From Triticum aestivum (lineage: Eukaryota; Streptophyta; Magnoliopsida; Poales; Poaceae): 64,000 nucleotides of DNA. Within the stretch, counting starts at the first letter, position 1. Each line of letters begins with the position of its first letter. A program made the position numbers and the translations under genes. A model generated the notes under the pieces. It searched no databases. It was not told the origin of the DNA and worked only from the letters and a program-made list of their open reading frames with translations. Below are positions 45,131-55,346 of this stretch, piece after piece. The DNA lies in the NCBI RefSeq assembly GCF_018294505.1, contig NC_057809.1, positions 418,799,485-418,863,484 on the forward strand, read 5' to 3'.

Positions 45131-45347
45131 CCCGAGTATGTGTAGATTGGGTTCGTTTTCCCATATGCTTTGCTCCGGATCCGACGCATATATTTCGTCA
45201 GTGCCTCCCCTGTTGTTCTCCGGGTACACATCCTCTCTGTTTATTGCAGAGACGTGTATCAGGAGAACAGCGGGGAGGTGCTGCCGAAATTTTGCGTCGG
45301 ATCCGGAGCATAGCATGGGAAAATAAACCCAATCTACACATACACGG
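45131..45347 (+). repeat. Long imperfect inverted repeat upstream of the CACTA-1 TNP2 gene
   Basis: The left arm runs from cccgagtatgtgtagattgg through ctccggatccgacgc and the right arm from gcgtcggatccggag through cccaatctacacatacacgg. The arms are about 95 bp with a short loop near tctgtttattgcagagacg. The arms are too similar to be chance. The feature lies about 140 bp before the TNP2 ATG. A second small palindrome (gttataaatatgcatgc, then gcatatttataac) lies just upstream at 45,058-45,102. Confidence 0.85.
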
Positions 45348-45488
45348 GTGGGATTAGGACCTATCATTACCTATTAGAGTGTAGGTTGCATGGACGTAAT
45401 AAAATTGACAAAGTAGATCAACTGATGAATATATACATGGTGAATTACATATATAATTGTTGTGTGTCCAGTAGCTCTGAAAGTCAAG

Positions 45489-47141
45489 ATGAGTGACCGT
45501 GCTTGGATGTATACCGGTCACACTGGTCAGAACAAATGGAGCGCTGAATGGTTCACAAAAACTAAGGGGTTTGTGCAAGCCGCATTTGCAAATGGCCAAA
45601 AGAAAACCTGGTGCCCCTGTTTCCGGTGCGGCAATTGGGAAAAGAAGACAGAGGCTGAAATGGGCAAACACCTGCAGAAGAGTGGTTTTACGCCCGATTA
45701 TACGGTGTGGACATTTCATGGTGAGTCTGCCCAACGTGACCGAGCTGAGGTGGATCGTCGTCGCACCGACGAGCATGGTACCGGGATGGAAAACATGGTG
45801 CAAGGCTATGATGATGCTCGGGATTCGGACGAGGAGATGGAGGAATCTGCAAAGGCCTTCAATGAAATGTTGGAGTCTTCGAAACGTCCGCTCCACGAGC
45901 ACACTGAGCTTTGTCAGTTGGATGCCATCTCACAAGTAATGGCTCTGAAGGCTCAGTTCAACTTGGGCAGAGAATGCTATGACGCAATTATGACAGTATT
46001 TGGACGCTTTCTACCCAAAGGCCATGTAATGCCTGCAAACCTGTACCAGTCGGACAAAATCCTCCGTGCACTGAAGATGCCCTATGAGAAGATACATGCC
46101 TGTGAGAAAGGATGTGCCTTATTTAGGCTTGACTATGCGGACTTGAACTATTGTCCCATTTGCAAGTCTTCCAGGTATATTGTGGTAGACAACGGTATGG
46201 GTGAGAAGACACAGACCAAAATCCCCGTTAGTGTTCTTCGGTATATGCCAATCGTACCAAGACTTCAACGTCTTTTCATGGTCGAAGAGACGGCCAGACA
46301 GATGACATGGCACAAAACAGGCAAAAGAACCGAACTAGATGCAGATGGGAATCTGATGATGGTACACACATCGGATGGTGTTGCGTGGAAAAAGTTTGAT
46401 GAATTACATGCTGACAAAGCGGCAGATCCGAGGCATCCTCGAGTCGGCATCAGCACGGATGGGTTCAGTGTGTTTGGTATGACGGCAGCCCAATACAGTT
46501 GTTGGCCCGTATTTTTCTTTCCACTCAATCTCCCCCCGGACAGATTATGCAAAGAAAGAACATTTTCCTGACGTTGATAATTCCAGGACCCAACTATCCG
46601 GGCAAAAATATGAATGTGTACATGCAGCCGCTTAAGGACGAATTGCAAGAAGCCTGGGATAATGGGTTCAAGACATACGACGCCTTTAGCAAACGGAACA
46701 TCATAATGCGTGTCTGGTACATGTACTCGACGCATGACTTGCCGGCGTATGCGCTATTCGTTGGCTGGTCTGTGCATGGAAGGTTCCCGTGCCCCACATG
46801 CAAGGGAGCTCTTGAGTTTCGTTGGCTTCAGGCCGGTCGCAAGTTTTCTTGCTTCGACATGCATAGATAGTTCCTGGATCCTCGCCATAAGTTCAGGAAA
46901 GACAAGAAGAACTTCATCAGGGGTAGAGTTGTCAAAAACTCTGCACCACCTGCATTGACAGGCCAACAGACCCTGGATCAGTTAAATGCTCTCGAGCCAG
47001 ATCCACAACGTCCAGGGTACTTCAAGGGGTATAATACTAAGCACGCGTGGACTCACAAAACATGCTTATGGGATCTGCCTTACTTCAAAGACCTCCTTTG
47101 CCCACACAACATCGTGGTGCTACACGGCTCCTGTCCGTGCT
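45489..47141 (+). pseudogene. CACTA-1 TNP2-like transposase, frameshifted and C-terminally deleted
   Basis: The ATG at 45,489 opens MSDRAWMYTGHTGQNKW, the Transpos_assoc domain with CPCFRCGN zinc-binding residues. The TNP2 (Transposase_21) domain begins near residue 160, with CEKGCALFRLDYADLNYCPIC and HPRVGISTDGFSVFGM. A frameshift near 46,545 moves the frame to GPNYPGKNMNVYMQPL and GRFPCPTCKGAL. TAG at 46,868 interrupts HR-FLDPRHKFRKD. The match ends at WDLPYFKDLLCPHNI (about 47,115), where related proteins continue with the rest of the catalytic domain. The following sequence belongs to the start of the TNPA-type gene, so an internal deletion joined the two. It normally catalyses excision and insertion; this copy cannot encode a complete enzyme. 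Confidence 0.88.
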
Positions 47142-50001
47142 GGTGACCCGCGAGCAGAGGTGGTTGATTTTCCCTGATGGGGAGAGGTACGTAAGTGCAT
47201 TTAATATTTTTGTACCTTGTGCATTCACGTTTTTTCAAATAACTAATGTGTTGGCCTTGTCATGCTGCAGGGGTTGGGACCACCATCATAGTGTCCGCCG
47301 GCCCAACTCCGTCCTTGGAGTTCTTTGCCGGCAAAACTTCCCGGGGTTTGTCACGTTGCCTGGTGAGGGTCGGCTTCCAGAGCTTGGATTGAGCTGGGAG
47401 CACTACGTGGCTGCCCCGCCCCGCCGGATGAGATTATCGACGGTGTCGTGTGCGACACGAGGGCAGACATGGTGATCAGAAAGTTTTGGGTAATTTCTCC
47501 TTTACACATTTAAAAATCTTCAACTAGCTAGTTATTAATTGTACTAATCAATATTGTCTCATTTGATTGCAGACATTCTACAGGTGTGAGGAGGGATACG
47601 AGGAGGACGCGGCACATGTTATCGAGAACGTCTGCAAGCGCCTACTCCAGAACTTACGGCACGAGGCTCGGGTGCAGGCTGTTCGAGACTACTACGCCTT
47701 GCGTGGTATCAAGAAGACCAAGCCGGCGTGCCGCGATAAGTTCCTGAGTAAGGAGCAGTACATGAAGGTAATTCTTAAGGCCTTCTCTACTTAAGTTCCT
47801 TCATTTAGTAATTCTTAGCCGTAGCGCTCAAGTTTCTATTTGCTAACTTAGGCGCCTCCGAGATGGTGTGCGGATCGGATGGATTGTTGGGAGGTGTTGG
47901 TCGATGAGTGGTGCTCAAAACAATGGCTAGCCCTCCACAACGAGGCCAAGGACAAACGTGCCCAAATGGAAGGTGTGCCACACCATCAAGGCAGCTCCAA
48001 CTTATATCAGTTCGGGCGCAACTGGGTATGTGGTTTGCTTCATGATTCATGCAATTCATTCATCATGCTAGCTTGAGCCCTTTAATTACTAATTTTCATT
48101 GTTTCTCTCTTTCAGGCACGCTACAATAAGGCGGATAAGGTGCCAGAGGTGTACGACCTGTATGCCATGGCCCACACTGCCTCTTTCAAGAAAGTCAAGG
48201 CTTTCTCTCAGTCTGACCTCGATGATGCAAACAACTTCACCAACATCTCCTCCCACAACAAGCTCGTGAGATATAGAGATGAGGGGAAGGCGAGGAAAGG
48301 GGAGGACTTTAACCCGAGCCAGGGTCCCATTGATCCAGAGCTGTTGATGATATCTGGTGGCGGGAGGTCCCATGGCTCCATAGCCATTGGAGATGGACTT
48401 ATCCGTTGTCCTAGCACTCTCCCGGAGATCAAGGCGCGCCAGTCGAGCTCCGCTCCTGAGATAAGGCCTCGTGAACGGCCAGTGCAACTCGCCATCAAGG
48501 TTAGTGATACGTACTCAGTTATCTTTCTCCATTACATTGTGTGCGCTTCCATCAATGATTACAAATGGTCATGTGAGTGGTGTTGCAGGCTGCTATACAG
48601 AGTGAGAGAGATAGAACGGAGAAACTTCTGGCGGAGGCGGCGGAGAGGCAGCGGGAGTTGGAGGAGAGGACGACAAAGATGATGGAGGAGGAGAGGGCAC
48701 GGAATGACATGCAGGCAAGGGCCATGTACGAGCTCCTTGTGGTAAGTTTCTTCTGCAGATTAGCCAAAACATTCATGTAGTGTTTGTCTCATTACTAACT
48801 AGTATGACTGAGTCGTCAAAACCAAATGTGCAGTCTGTGTGCGAGAAGACAGGTCAGACCGCTCCGCCGATGCCAGTGATTGCTCCTGGGACCACGGTGA
48901 GTTTTATTTGAATGGACATTACTTGCTAGTCTTAACATTTGAGTGTCATCATGCTAACAAGACATTGGAAATGATCTTTGGTGCAGCGTAACTCCAGACA
49001 AGCATCGCACGATCCTTCTCCAGCTACCGACACGAGCCACCCCGCTCCTACACCTCCTGGATCTTGGTAAGTTTATCTAGTGTTTTGCTTTAACACATGC
49101 ATAAAGACCTAGACTTAGCTTTATTTCCTCCAATGCTTACCATAATGACCTAGACTTAGCTTCTTCACCTCCAAAATGACTTAATAAGCTTACTGACCTC
49201 CAAAACCATCCATTTTACCTAAGTTAGCTCTAAAACGATCTGTACTTAGCTTACTTATGTCAAAAATTGCATAATTAGCTTAGTTAGCTCATAGACGATC
49301 CATTTTACCTAAGTTAGCTCTAAAATGACCCATTTTACCTAGGTTAGCTTATAAATGATCCAGTTCATCCAAGTTAGCTCAAAAATGACCCATTTTACCT
49401 AGATTAGCTCCTAAATGATCCATTTTACCTACGTTAGCTTTAAAATGACCCATTTCACCTAGGTTAACTCCAAAATGACCAATCTTACCTAGGTTATCTC
49501 ATAAACGATCCATTTCAACTAATTTAGCTCATAAACGATCCATTTCACCAAGTTAGCTAAAAATGATCCATTTCACCTAAATTAGCTCTTAAATGATCCA
49601 TTTCACCTAAGTTAGCTCAAAAAGATCCGTTTCAACTAAATTAGCTCATAAATGATCCATTTCACCTAAGTTAGCTCAAAAACGATCCATTTCAACTAAG
49701 TTAGCTCATAAATGATCCATTTCACCTAAGTTAGCTAAAAAACGATCCATTTCACCTTAGTTACCTCAAAAACGACCCATTTGACCTTAGTTAGCTCATA
49801 AACGACCCATTTCAACTAAGTTAGCTCATAAATGATCCATTTCACCTTAGCTAGCTCATAAACGACCCATTTCAACTTAGTTAGCTCATATATGATCCAT
49901 TTCACATAAGTCAGCTCATAAATGACATACTCTTCTTGTTCTAGTCTTCTTCTTGTTCTACTCTTCTTGTTCTAACTTTCTTATTTTTCATTTTGCAGAT
50001 T
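47116..50001 (+). pseudogene. CACTA-1 TNPA-type gene (Transposase_24-like), multi-exon, one frameshift
   Basis: Exons read from GT-AG borders are about 47116-47190, 47271-47489, 47573-47767, 47852-48025, 48116-48499, 48589-48741, 48834-48896, 48987-49066 and the stop-completing exon from 49999. They join in phase except for a 1-2-nt frameshift near 47,430 in the second. The encoded protein has RPNSVLGVLCRQNFPG, then YEEDAAHVIENVCKRLLQ, YNKADKVPEVYDLYAMAH (Plant transposase, Ptta/En/Spm type), a charged coiled coil (SERDRTEKLLAEAAERQREL) and a Pro-rich tail ending at a TGA formed across the last junction. TNPA-like proteins bind subterminal repeats and help transposition. The first exon may be cut by the TNP2 deletion. 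Confidence 0.78.
49190..49935 (+). repeat. 30-bp tandem array in the last intron of the CACTA-1 TNPA-type gene
   Basis: About 24 imperfect units have the core ttagctcataaatgatccat followed by ttcacctaag. The period is close to 30 bp, shifting to 28-32 in places. Variants alternate cataaa and aaaaac. The array has no long frame and lies between a GT donor at 49,067 and an AG at 49,997-49,998, which it lengthens to about 930 bp. Confidence 0.88.
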
Positions 50002-50309
50002 TCATTCACTTGACGAAAGCTTGCATAGATGGAGTGCTCCTTATCCCTTTCTCTGTTTCTTTTGTATCATTGAACTATGCATGTATCGTTGGATGAAACT
50101 ATTGTAATATATATGGTTGGATGCCTCTATGTTGAACTTGTTATGTATGATGGAACTATGCATGTAATATATATGGTTGGATGATGAAGTTATGTGTTGG
50201 ATATCTTATATGTTTGCTCTGTAATGGCCTTTTGAAATATATCTATATATGTCATATATATTTGTGATGAAAATTATTGGATTTAATAAAAAACAGATAA
50301 AAGAGCCAA

Positions 50310-50820
50310 TATGCAGGCTCTTTGCCATCTGCCACCGACGGCAACGGGCTCTTTGCCGTCTGCCACGGACGGCAAAGAAGACACGTGGCATCCAGCTGTG
50401 CTTCCTGGGAGCTGACCCATTTGGTCAGTTTGCCTACAGTGGCAGACGGCAAAGACTTTGCCATCAGTGGCAGACGGCAAAGAACCTGCACTTTGCCATC
50501 AGTGGCAGACGGCAAAGAATCTGCCATGTAGTGACGTGTAGATGACATCATACGGCGGACGGCAAAGACCCTAGCAATTTTGCCGTCAGCGGCGGATGGC
50601 AAAGTCCTGCCGTTAGCCACTTAACGGACTGACAACGCAATTATTGCCGTCCGCTCTCTTTGCCATCCGCCGCGGACGGCACCGGGCCTTTGCCGTCCGC
50701 CGCCAGGAAGCAGATGGCAAAGTAGCTGTTTACTGTAGCCTACTTTGCCGGAGCCTTTTGCCGTCCGCGGCTGACGGCAAAGGCCTTTGCCGTCCGCCGT
50801 GGCAGACGGCAAAGTAGCTG
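50310..50820 (+). repeat. Right subterminal repeats of CACTA-1
   Basis: Many copies of ttgccgtc(c/t)gcc and its complement gg(a/c)agacggcaaag, mirror-imaging the left end. They create overlapping meaningless ORFs on both strands. The TIR cagctacttt...attcctgtagtg closes the element at 50,832. Confidence 0.85.
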
Positions 50821-50835
50821 ATTCCTGTAGTGCTT

Positions 50836-53472
50836 CTGCTATGCATGATACTTATGATGAAACTACTTCTATGCTTGATACTACTATGCCACTTGGTGAA
50901 TTTCTTGATGAACAACTTGCTAGGGCCAGAGAGAATGAAATTATTGAAACTGATAATATTGATGAAAGTGATGATGAAGACTCTCCCCCCAATAAATATG
51001 AATTGCATGTTGTTCCTAAGGGTTATGTTATGGATGAAGAAGCTACTAGAGCTATTTTAGCTTGCAATGATAGATATGATCTAAAGAGGTTATTAGCTAG
51101 ATGGACGTAGCAATCCCTTAATGCTAGAATGAAACATGACCCTGCTTTTGCTACTTCACCTATCTGTGTTACTGATAAGGATTATGAATTCTCTGTTGAT
51201 CCTGATATAGTTACTTTGGTTCAATCTGATCCTTTTTATGGCTATGAATCTGAAACTGTTGTGGCACATCTTACTAAATTAAATGATATAGCCACCCTGT
51301 TCACTAATGATGAGAGAACTCGCTACTTTTATATCCTTAAAATATTTCCGTTCTCATTAAAGGGTGATGCTAAGATATGGTTTAATTCTCTTGATCCTGG
51401 TTGTGTGCGTAGTCCCCAGGATATGATTTATTACTTCTTCGCTAAATATTTCCCTGCTCATAAGAAACAAGCTGCTTTAAGGGATATATATATAATTTTG
51501 TGCAACTTGAAGAAGAGAGTCTCCCACAAGCTTGGGGGAGGCTTCTCCAATTACTTAATGCTTTGCCTGATCATCCTCTTAAGAAAACTGAAATACTTGA
51601 TATCTTTTATAATGGACTAACCGATGCTTCCAGAGATTACCTGGATAGTTGTGCTGGTTCTATTTTCAAGGAAAGAACACCGGATGAAGCTGAAATTCTA
51701 TTAAATAATATGTTGACTAATGAAAATTATTGGACACTTCCTGAGCCTATTCCTAAACCAACTCCGAAGAAGAGAGGTGTTCTATTTCTCAGTCCTGAAG
51801 ATATGCAAGAGGCAAAGAAATCCATGAAAGAAAAGGGTATTAAAGCTGAAGATGTTAAGAATTTACCTCCTATTGAAGAAATACATTGTCTTAATTTACC
51901 GCCTGTCGAAAAAAATGCATAATTTTAATCCATCTCCTATTAAAGAAATACATGGCCTTGATAACCCGACACAGGTAGTAAAGGTAAATTCTCTCTATAG
52001 ATATGATAAAGCTGAAATCCCATTTACTAAGTTTGCTAGCCCATGGTTAGATGAGTTTGATAAATTTATGGTTAAGCAAGAAGACTTCAATGCTTATTTT
52101 GGTAGAGAATTAAAACGCAGTGCTGATATGCTTGAACACTTGGGTGATTATATGGCTAATGTCAAAGGTGAACTTAAACTTATTAGTAAACATGCTTCTA
52201 TGGTTACCACTCAAGTACAACAAGTACTTAAAGCTCAAAATGATTTGCTCAATGAATTGAATAGTAAGAATAATGATTTTGCTGTTAGAGTGGCTACTAG
52301 AACTGGTAAAATGACTCAGGAACCTTTGTATCCTGAAGGCCACCCTAAGAGAATTGAGCAAGATTCTCAAAGAAATAATATAGATGCACCTAGTCCTTCT
52401 AAAATGAAGAAAAAGAAAAATGATAGGACTTTGCATGCTTCTAGTGAACCTATTGCTGAAACACCTGAGAATCCAAATGATATTTCTATTTCTAATCCTG
52501 AAACACAATCTGGTAATGAACCTGAACCTAGTGATAATGTTAATAATGATGTTCATGTTGATGCTCAACCTAGTAATGATAATGATATAGAAATTGAACC
52601 TGCTGTTGGTCTTGATAACCCATAGTCAAAGAATCAACGTTATGATAAGAAAGACTTTGTTGCTAGGAAACACGGTAAGGAAAGAGAGCCTTGGGTTCAG
52701 AAACCCATGCATTTTCCTCCCAAACCATCCAAGAAAAAGGATGATGAGGATTTTGAGCGCTTTGCTGAAATGATTAGACCTATCTTTTTGCGTATGCGAT
52801 TAACTGATATGCTTAAGATGAATTCTTATGCTAAGTACATGAAAGAAATTGTTACTAATAAAAGAAAGATACTGAAAGATGAAATTTCCACCATGCTTGC
52901 TAATTATAATTTATGGGTGGAATACCAAAGAAACTTGGAGATCCAGGAGTACCCACTATACCATGCTCCATTAAAAGAAATTATGTTAAAACTGCTTTAT
53001 GTGATCTTGGAGCCGGTGTTAGTGTTATGCCTCTCTCTTTATATCGTAGACTTGATTTGAATAAGTTGACACCTACTAAAATATCTTTGCAAATGGCTGA
53101 TAAATCAACTGCTATACCTGTCGGTATTTGTGAGGATGTGCCTGTTGTGGTTGCAAACATTACTATTTTAACAGATTTGTTGTTCTTGATATTCCCGAGG
53201 ACGATAGTATGTCTATTATTCTTGGAAGACCCTTTTTGAATACTGCAGGGGCTGTTATTGATTGCAACAAAGGCAATGTCACTTTTCATGTTAATGGTAA
53301 TGAGCATACGGTACACTTTCCGAGGAAACAACCTCAAGTCCACAGTATCAATTCTATTGGAAAAATTCCATCAATTATTTTTGGAGGCTTTGAATTTCCT
53401 CTTCCTACTGTCAAGAAGAAATATTATATTCTTATTGTTGGGGATGTGCATATCCCCGTTGAGGTAACCTAG
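50836..53472 (+). pseudogene. Athila-3 gag-protease polyprotein, main piece (degenerate)
   Basis: The frame resumes from 42,868-43,042. It has acidic gag sequence (ESDDEDSPPNKYELHV), a TAG at 51,108, and the Retrotrans_gag domain (LKIFPFSLKGDAKIWFNSL). Near 51,490 a frameshift leads to LPQAWGRLLQLLNALPDHP, and near 51,910, at a run of seven As, to another frame (HNFNPSPIKEIHGLDN). After TAG at 52,623 it continues with FAEMIRPIFLRMRLTDML. A final set of frameshifts near 52,920 and 53,205 separates the protease motifs ALCDLGAGVSVMPLSLY and SIILGRPFLNTAGAVID. The catalytic DLGA is intact. Reading ends at 53,470-53,472. No RT follows, so the element lacks polymerase and integrase. Confidence 0.87.
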
Positions 53473-54248
53473 TGTTATACGAAAATTCTCCGGTTCCATG
53501 TTATTCGGAATGAGTTTGTTAACAAGACTTGATCAACCTTGTTAGTGGATTCCTTTTGATGATCATGAGATGGATGAATTTAGAAAACACAACTCTGTGT
53601 ACCCTCTTTTTAATTTCTGTTATCTATGTTAAATAAAGCAAAAATACTAATTTCTGTCTGTTTTCTGATTATCCGTGCAATATAAAAATACCCTGAAAAT
53701 AAAAGTTCTCCAAATGCCCTGAAATTTAAATATGATTTTTTCTGGAATATTTGAGAATATTTGGCACTGAGAACACATCAGAGGGCATGCACCTGGCCAC
53801 GAGGATGGAGGGCGCGCCCTACCCCCTGGGCGCTCCCCCTGCCTCGTGGGCCCACGGTGGCCCTCCTCCACTTATTCCTGCACCCACACACTCCTTCCTC
53901 CCACAAACACCATTATCCAGCTCAAGCACGAGTTCTAGCTCATTTTGCTGTGATTTTCGATCTCCTTGCTCAAAGCATCCTCACAAAACTGCTTTGAGGG
54001 ATTGTTCCTTGGTATGTGACTCCTCCATTGGTCCAATTAGTTTTTGTTCTAGTGCTTTATTCATTAAAAATTTGTGCTGCCTAGGTGGCCCTGTTCTTGA
54101 GCTTGCATGTCAAATTTATGTGGTTCCAAGTAGTTTTGATGCATGATATAGGCTCTAGGCACTTGTAGGAGTAGTTGCTATCAATTTCGTTGAGTTGGGC
54201 TCACTTTCATTTGAACTTACTAAAAATTTCAGAATTTTTCAGAAAATA
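53473..54248 (+). other. Athila-3 spacer and leader of the ORF-1 gene, with LTR-like GC-rich palindromic block
   Basis: This 775-bp gap has no gene. Positions 53,795-53,853 (ggccacgaggatggagggcg through gcctcgtgggccc) repeat the GC-rich inverted block found before the TATA box in the LTRs of both Athila-1 and Athila-3. The preceding aaagttctc and cctgaaa bases also resemble the Athila-3 LTR. The block lies about 400 bp before the ORF-1 ATG. Confidence 0.7.
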
Positions 54249-55346
54249 ATGAAGAGATTTTTGAGGGGCTCATCGAGCCGAAGCTCGAAGGAAAAGCAAA
54301 ATGAAGAAGCAAAGAAGCCCAAATATAATCTGCCTCGCATCGCGGAGGTTCGACCGTGTGAATGGCCTTGTGATGATTTCTTGAGAGCAGCCGGGATTTA
54401 TGATGATTTCTATGAATTGGCTAAGAATGCAGGCCTCACCGCCTTCCACCACGACCAATGCGAACAGTACCTCTTACTCACCAATATCTTTGTGCAAAAC
54501 TTTCATTTCCATGCTAGGAGCTCACCACCTATGGTGGAGTTTTATTTATATGATGAGCATAAGGAGATGTCACTTCGTGATTTTTGTCGGGTTTGTTTGA
54601 TCCCTTTCGAGGGCATCATAAAGGAACCACATCGCGGCGATGTGGATGGGTTTATTGATACCATCACTGTAGGGGAAACGAGGAAGGTTTCCGATGCACG
54701 AACTACTAGCATACAATTTCCTATTCTACGTTACTTTGCTATATTTGCTAGTAGATGCTTAATTGGGCGCGGAAACTGTGGAAACCTGAGTGCCCCTGAT
54801 ATTGTTATTTTGTGCCATGCCTTATTTCGTGATGATACATTCAGCATGGGTACTATTGTTGCAAAGCGGCTAAATCTTAACCGTACTAAGGGCCCTGTCT
54901 TTGGAGGCATCTTCGCCTCGCGCCTACCTGCACATTTTAACATACCTATTAGGCATTATGGGAAGGAAGAAAAATTGCCGCCTCCTGTTTATTTAGATTA
55001 TAAGAGTATGGTAGCACAGGATTTTATTGTTAAGAATAGGGGAAATGAGCTCAAATACAAATTGTTCTTTGATAAATATCATCATGAGACTATTACCCTG
55101 CCTGCTCCTTCCTTGTTTGATTTATCTAAAGGCAAGTACCTTGTTCTGTTGGAGGCTATTCACGCCTACCAGAACCCTACATCAGCCACAGAGCCAAAGT
55201 CGGAACCACAAGTTGATCCTCCACGAAAGTCTAATTACCAGTGGGATCCGGAGAAGATTGCCAACCAGTGGCAATCAGAGTCTTCTTCTTCCCAGTATGA
55301 CCCCAACTATTACTATGGATATCCGCCAGGCCATCCGTGGCCATAG
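54249..55346 (+). CDS. ATHILA ORF-1-type protein of Athila-3, intact
   Basis: This is an unbroken ORF of 365 codons from MKRFLRGSSSRSSKEKQ. An in-frame ATG at 54,195 could add 18 residues, but I prefer 54,249 because the upstream segment looks like leader. Motifs are PCEWPCDDFLRAAGI, QYLLLTNIFVQNFHFH, VEFYLYDEHKEMSLRDF, FPILRYFAIFASRCLIGR and GPVFGGIFASRL. This order matches the plant retrotransposon ATHILA ORF-1 family (PF03078). The C-terminus is Gln/Ser/Tyr-rich (YDPNYYYGYPPG). It lies downstream of the gag-protease, the place of the env-like gene in other Athila elements. I see no signal peptide or transmembrane segment, so it is not an obvious envelope. Function is unknown. It is intact while the gag beside it is broken, which is unusual. 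Confidence 0.82.
   Translation: MKRFLRGSSSRSSKEKQNEEAKKPKYNLPRIAEVRPCEWPCDDFLRAAGIYDDFYELAKNAGLTAFHHDQCEQYLLLTNIFVQNFHFHARSSPPMVEFYLYDEHKEMSLRDFCRVCLIPFEGIIKEPHRGDVDGFIDTITVGETRKVSDARTTSIQFPILRYFAIFASRCLIGRGNCGNLSAPDIVILCHALFRDDTFSMGTIVAKRLNLNRTKGPVFGGIFASRLPAHFNIPIRHYGKEEKLPPPVYLDYKSMVAQDFIVKNRGNELKYKLFFDKYHHETITLPAPSLFDLSKGKYLVLLEAIHAYQNPTSATEPKSEPQVDPPRKSNYQWDPEKIANQWQSESSSSQYDPNYYYGYPPGHPWP

Larger units (their letters stand above)
43043..50832 (+). mobile_element. CACTA-1: CACTA (En/Spm) DNA transposon with TNP2-type and TNPA-type genes
   Basis: The left end CACTACTAGAATCAGCTA and the complement of the right end (CACTACAGGAATCAGCTA) are terminal inverted repeats, flanked by the 3-bp target duplication CTT (43,040-43,042 and 50,833-50,835). 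Subterminal arrays of tttgccgtc/gacggcaaag in both orientations lie at about 43,075-43,360 and 50,310-50,820, as expected for transposase-binding regions. Inside are GC-rich and simple-sequence tracts, a long hairpin, a TNP2-like transposase gene with an internal deletion, and a multi-exon TNPA-like gene. Removing the element and one CTT restores the Athila-3 gag frame. It is probably no longer autonomous because TNP2 is broken. Confidence 0.95.

Noticed and set aside
45354..45902. Minus-strand ORF of 182 codons opposite TNP2
   Set aside because: It is a shadow of the conserved TNP2 frame on the plus strand, and I recognise no domain in it.
54249..55346. Envelope-like protein in Athila-3
   Set aside because: The position fits, but I see no signal peptide or membrane segment, and the motifs match the ATHILA ORF-1 family instead.
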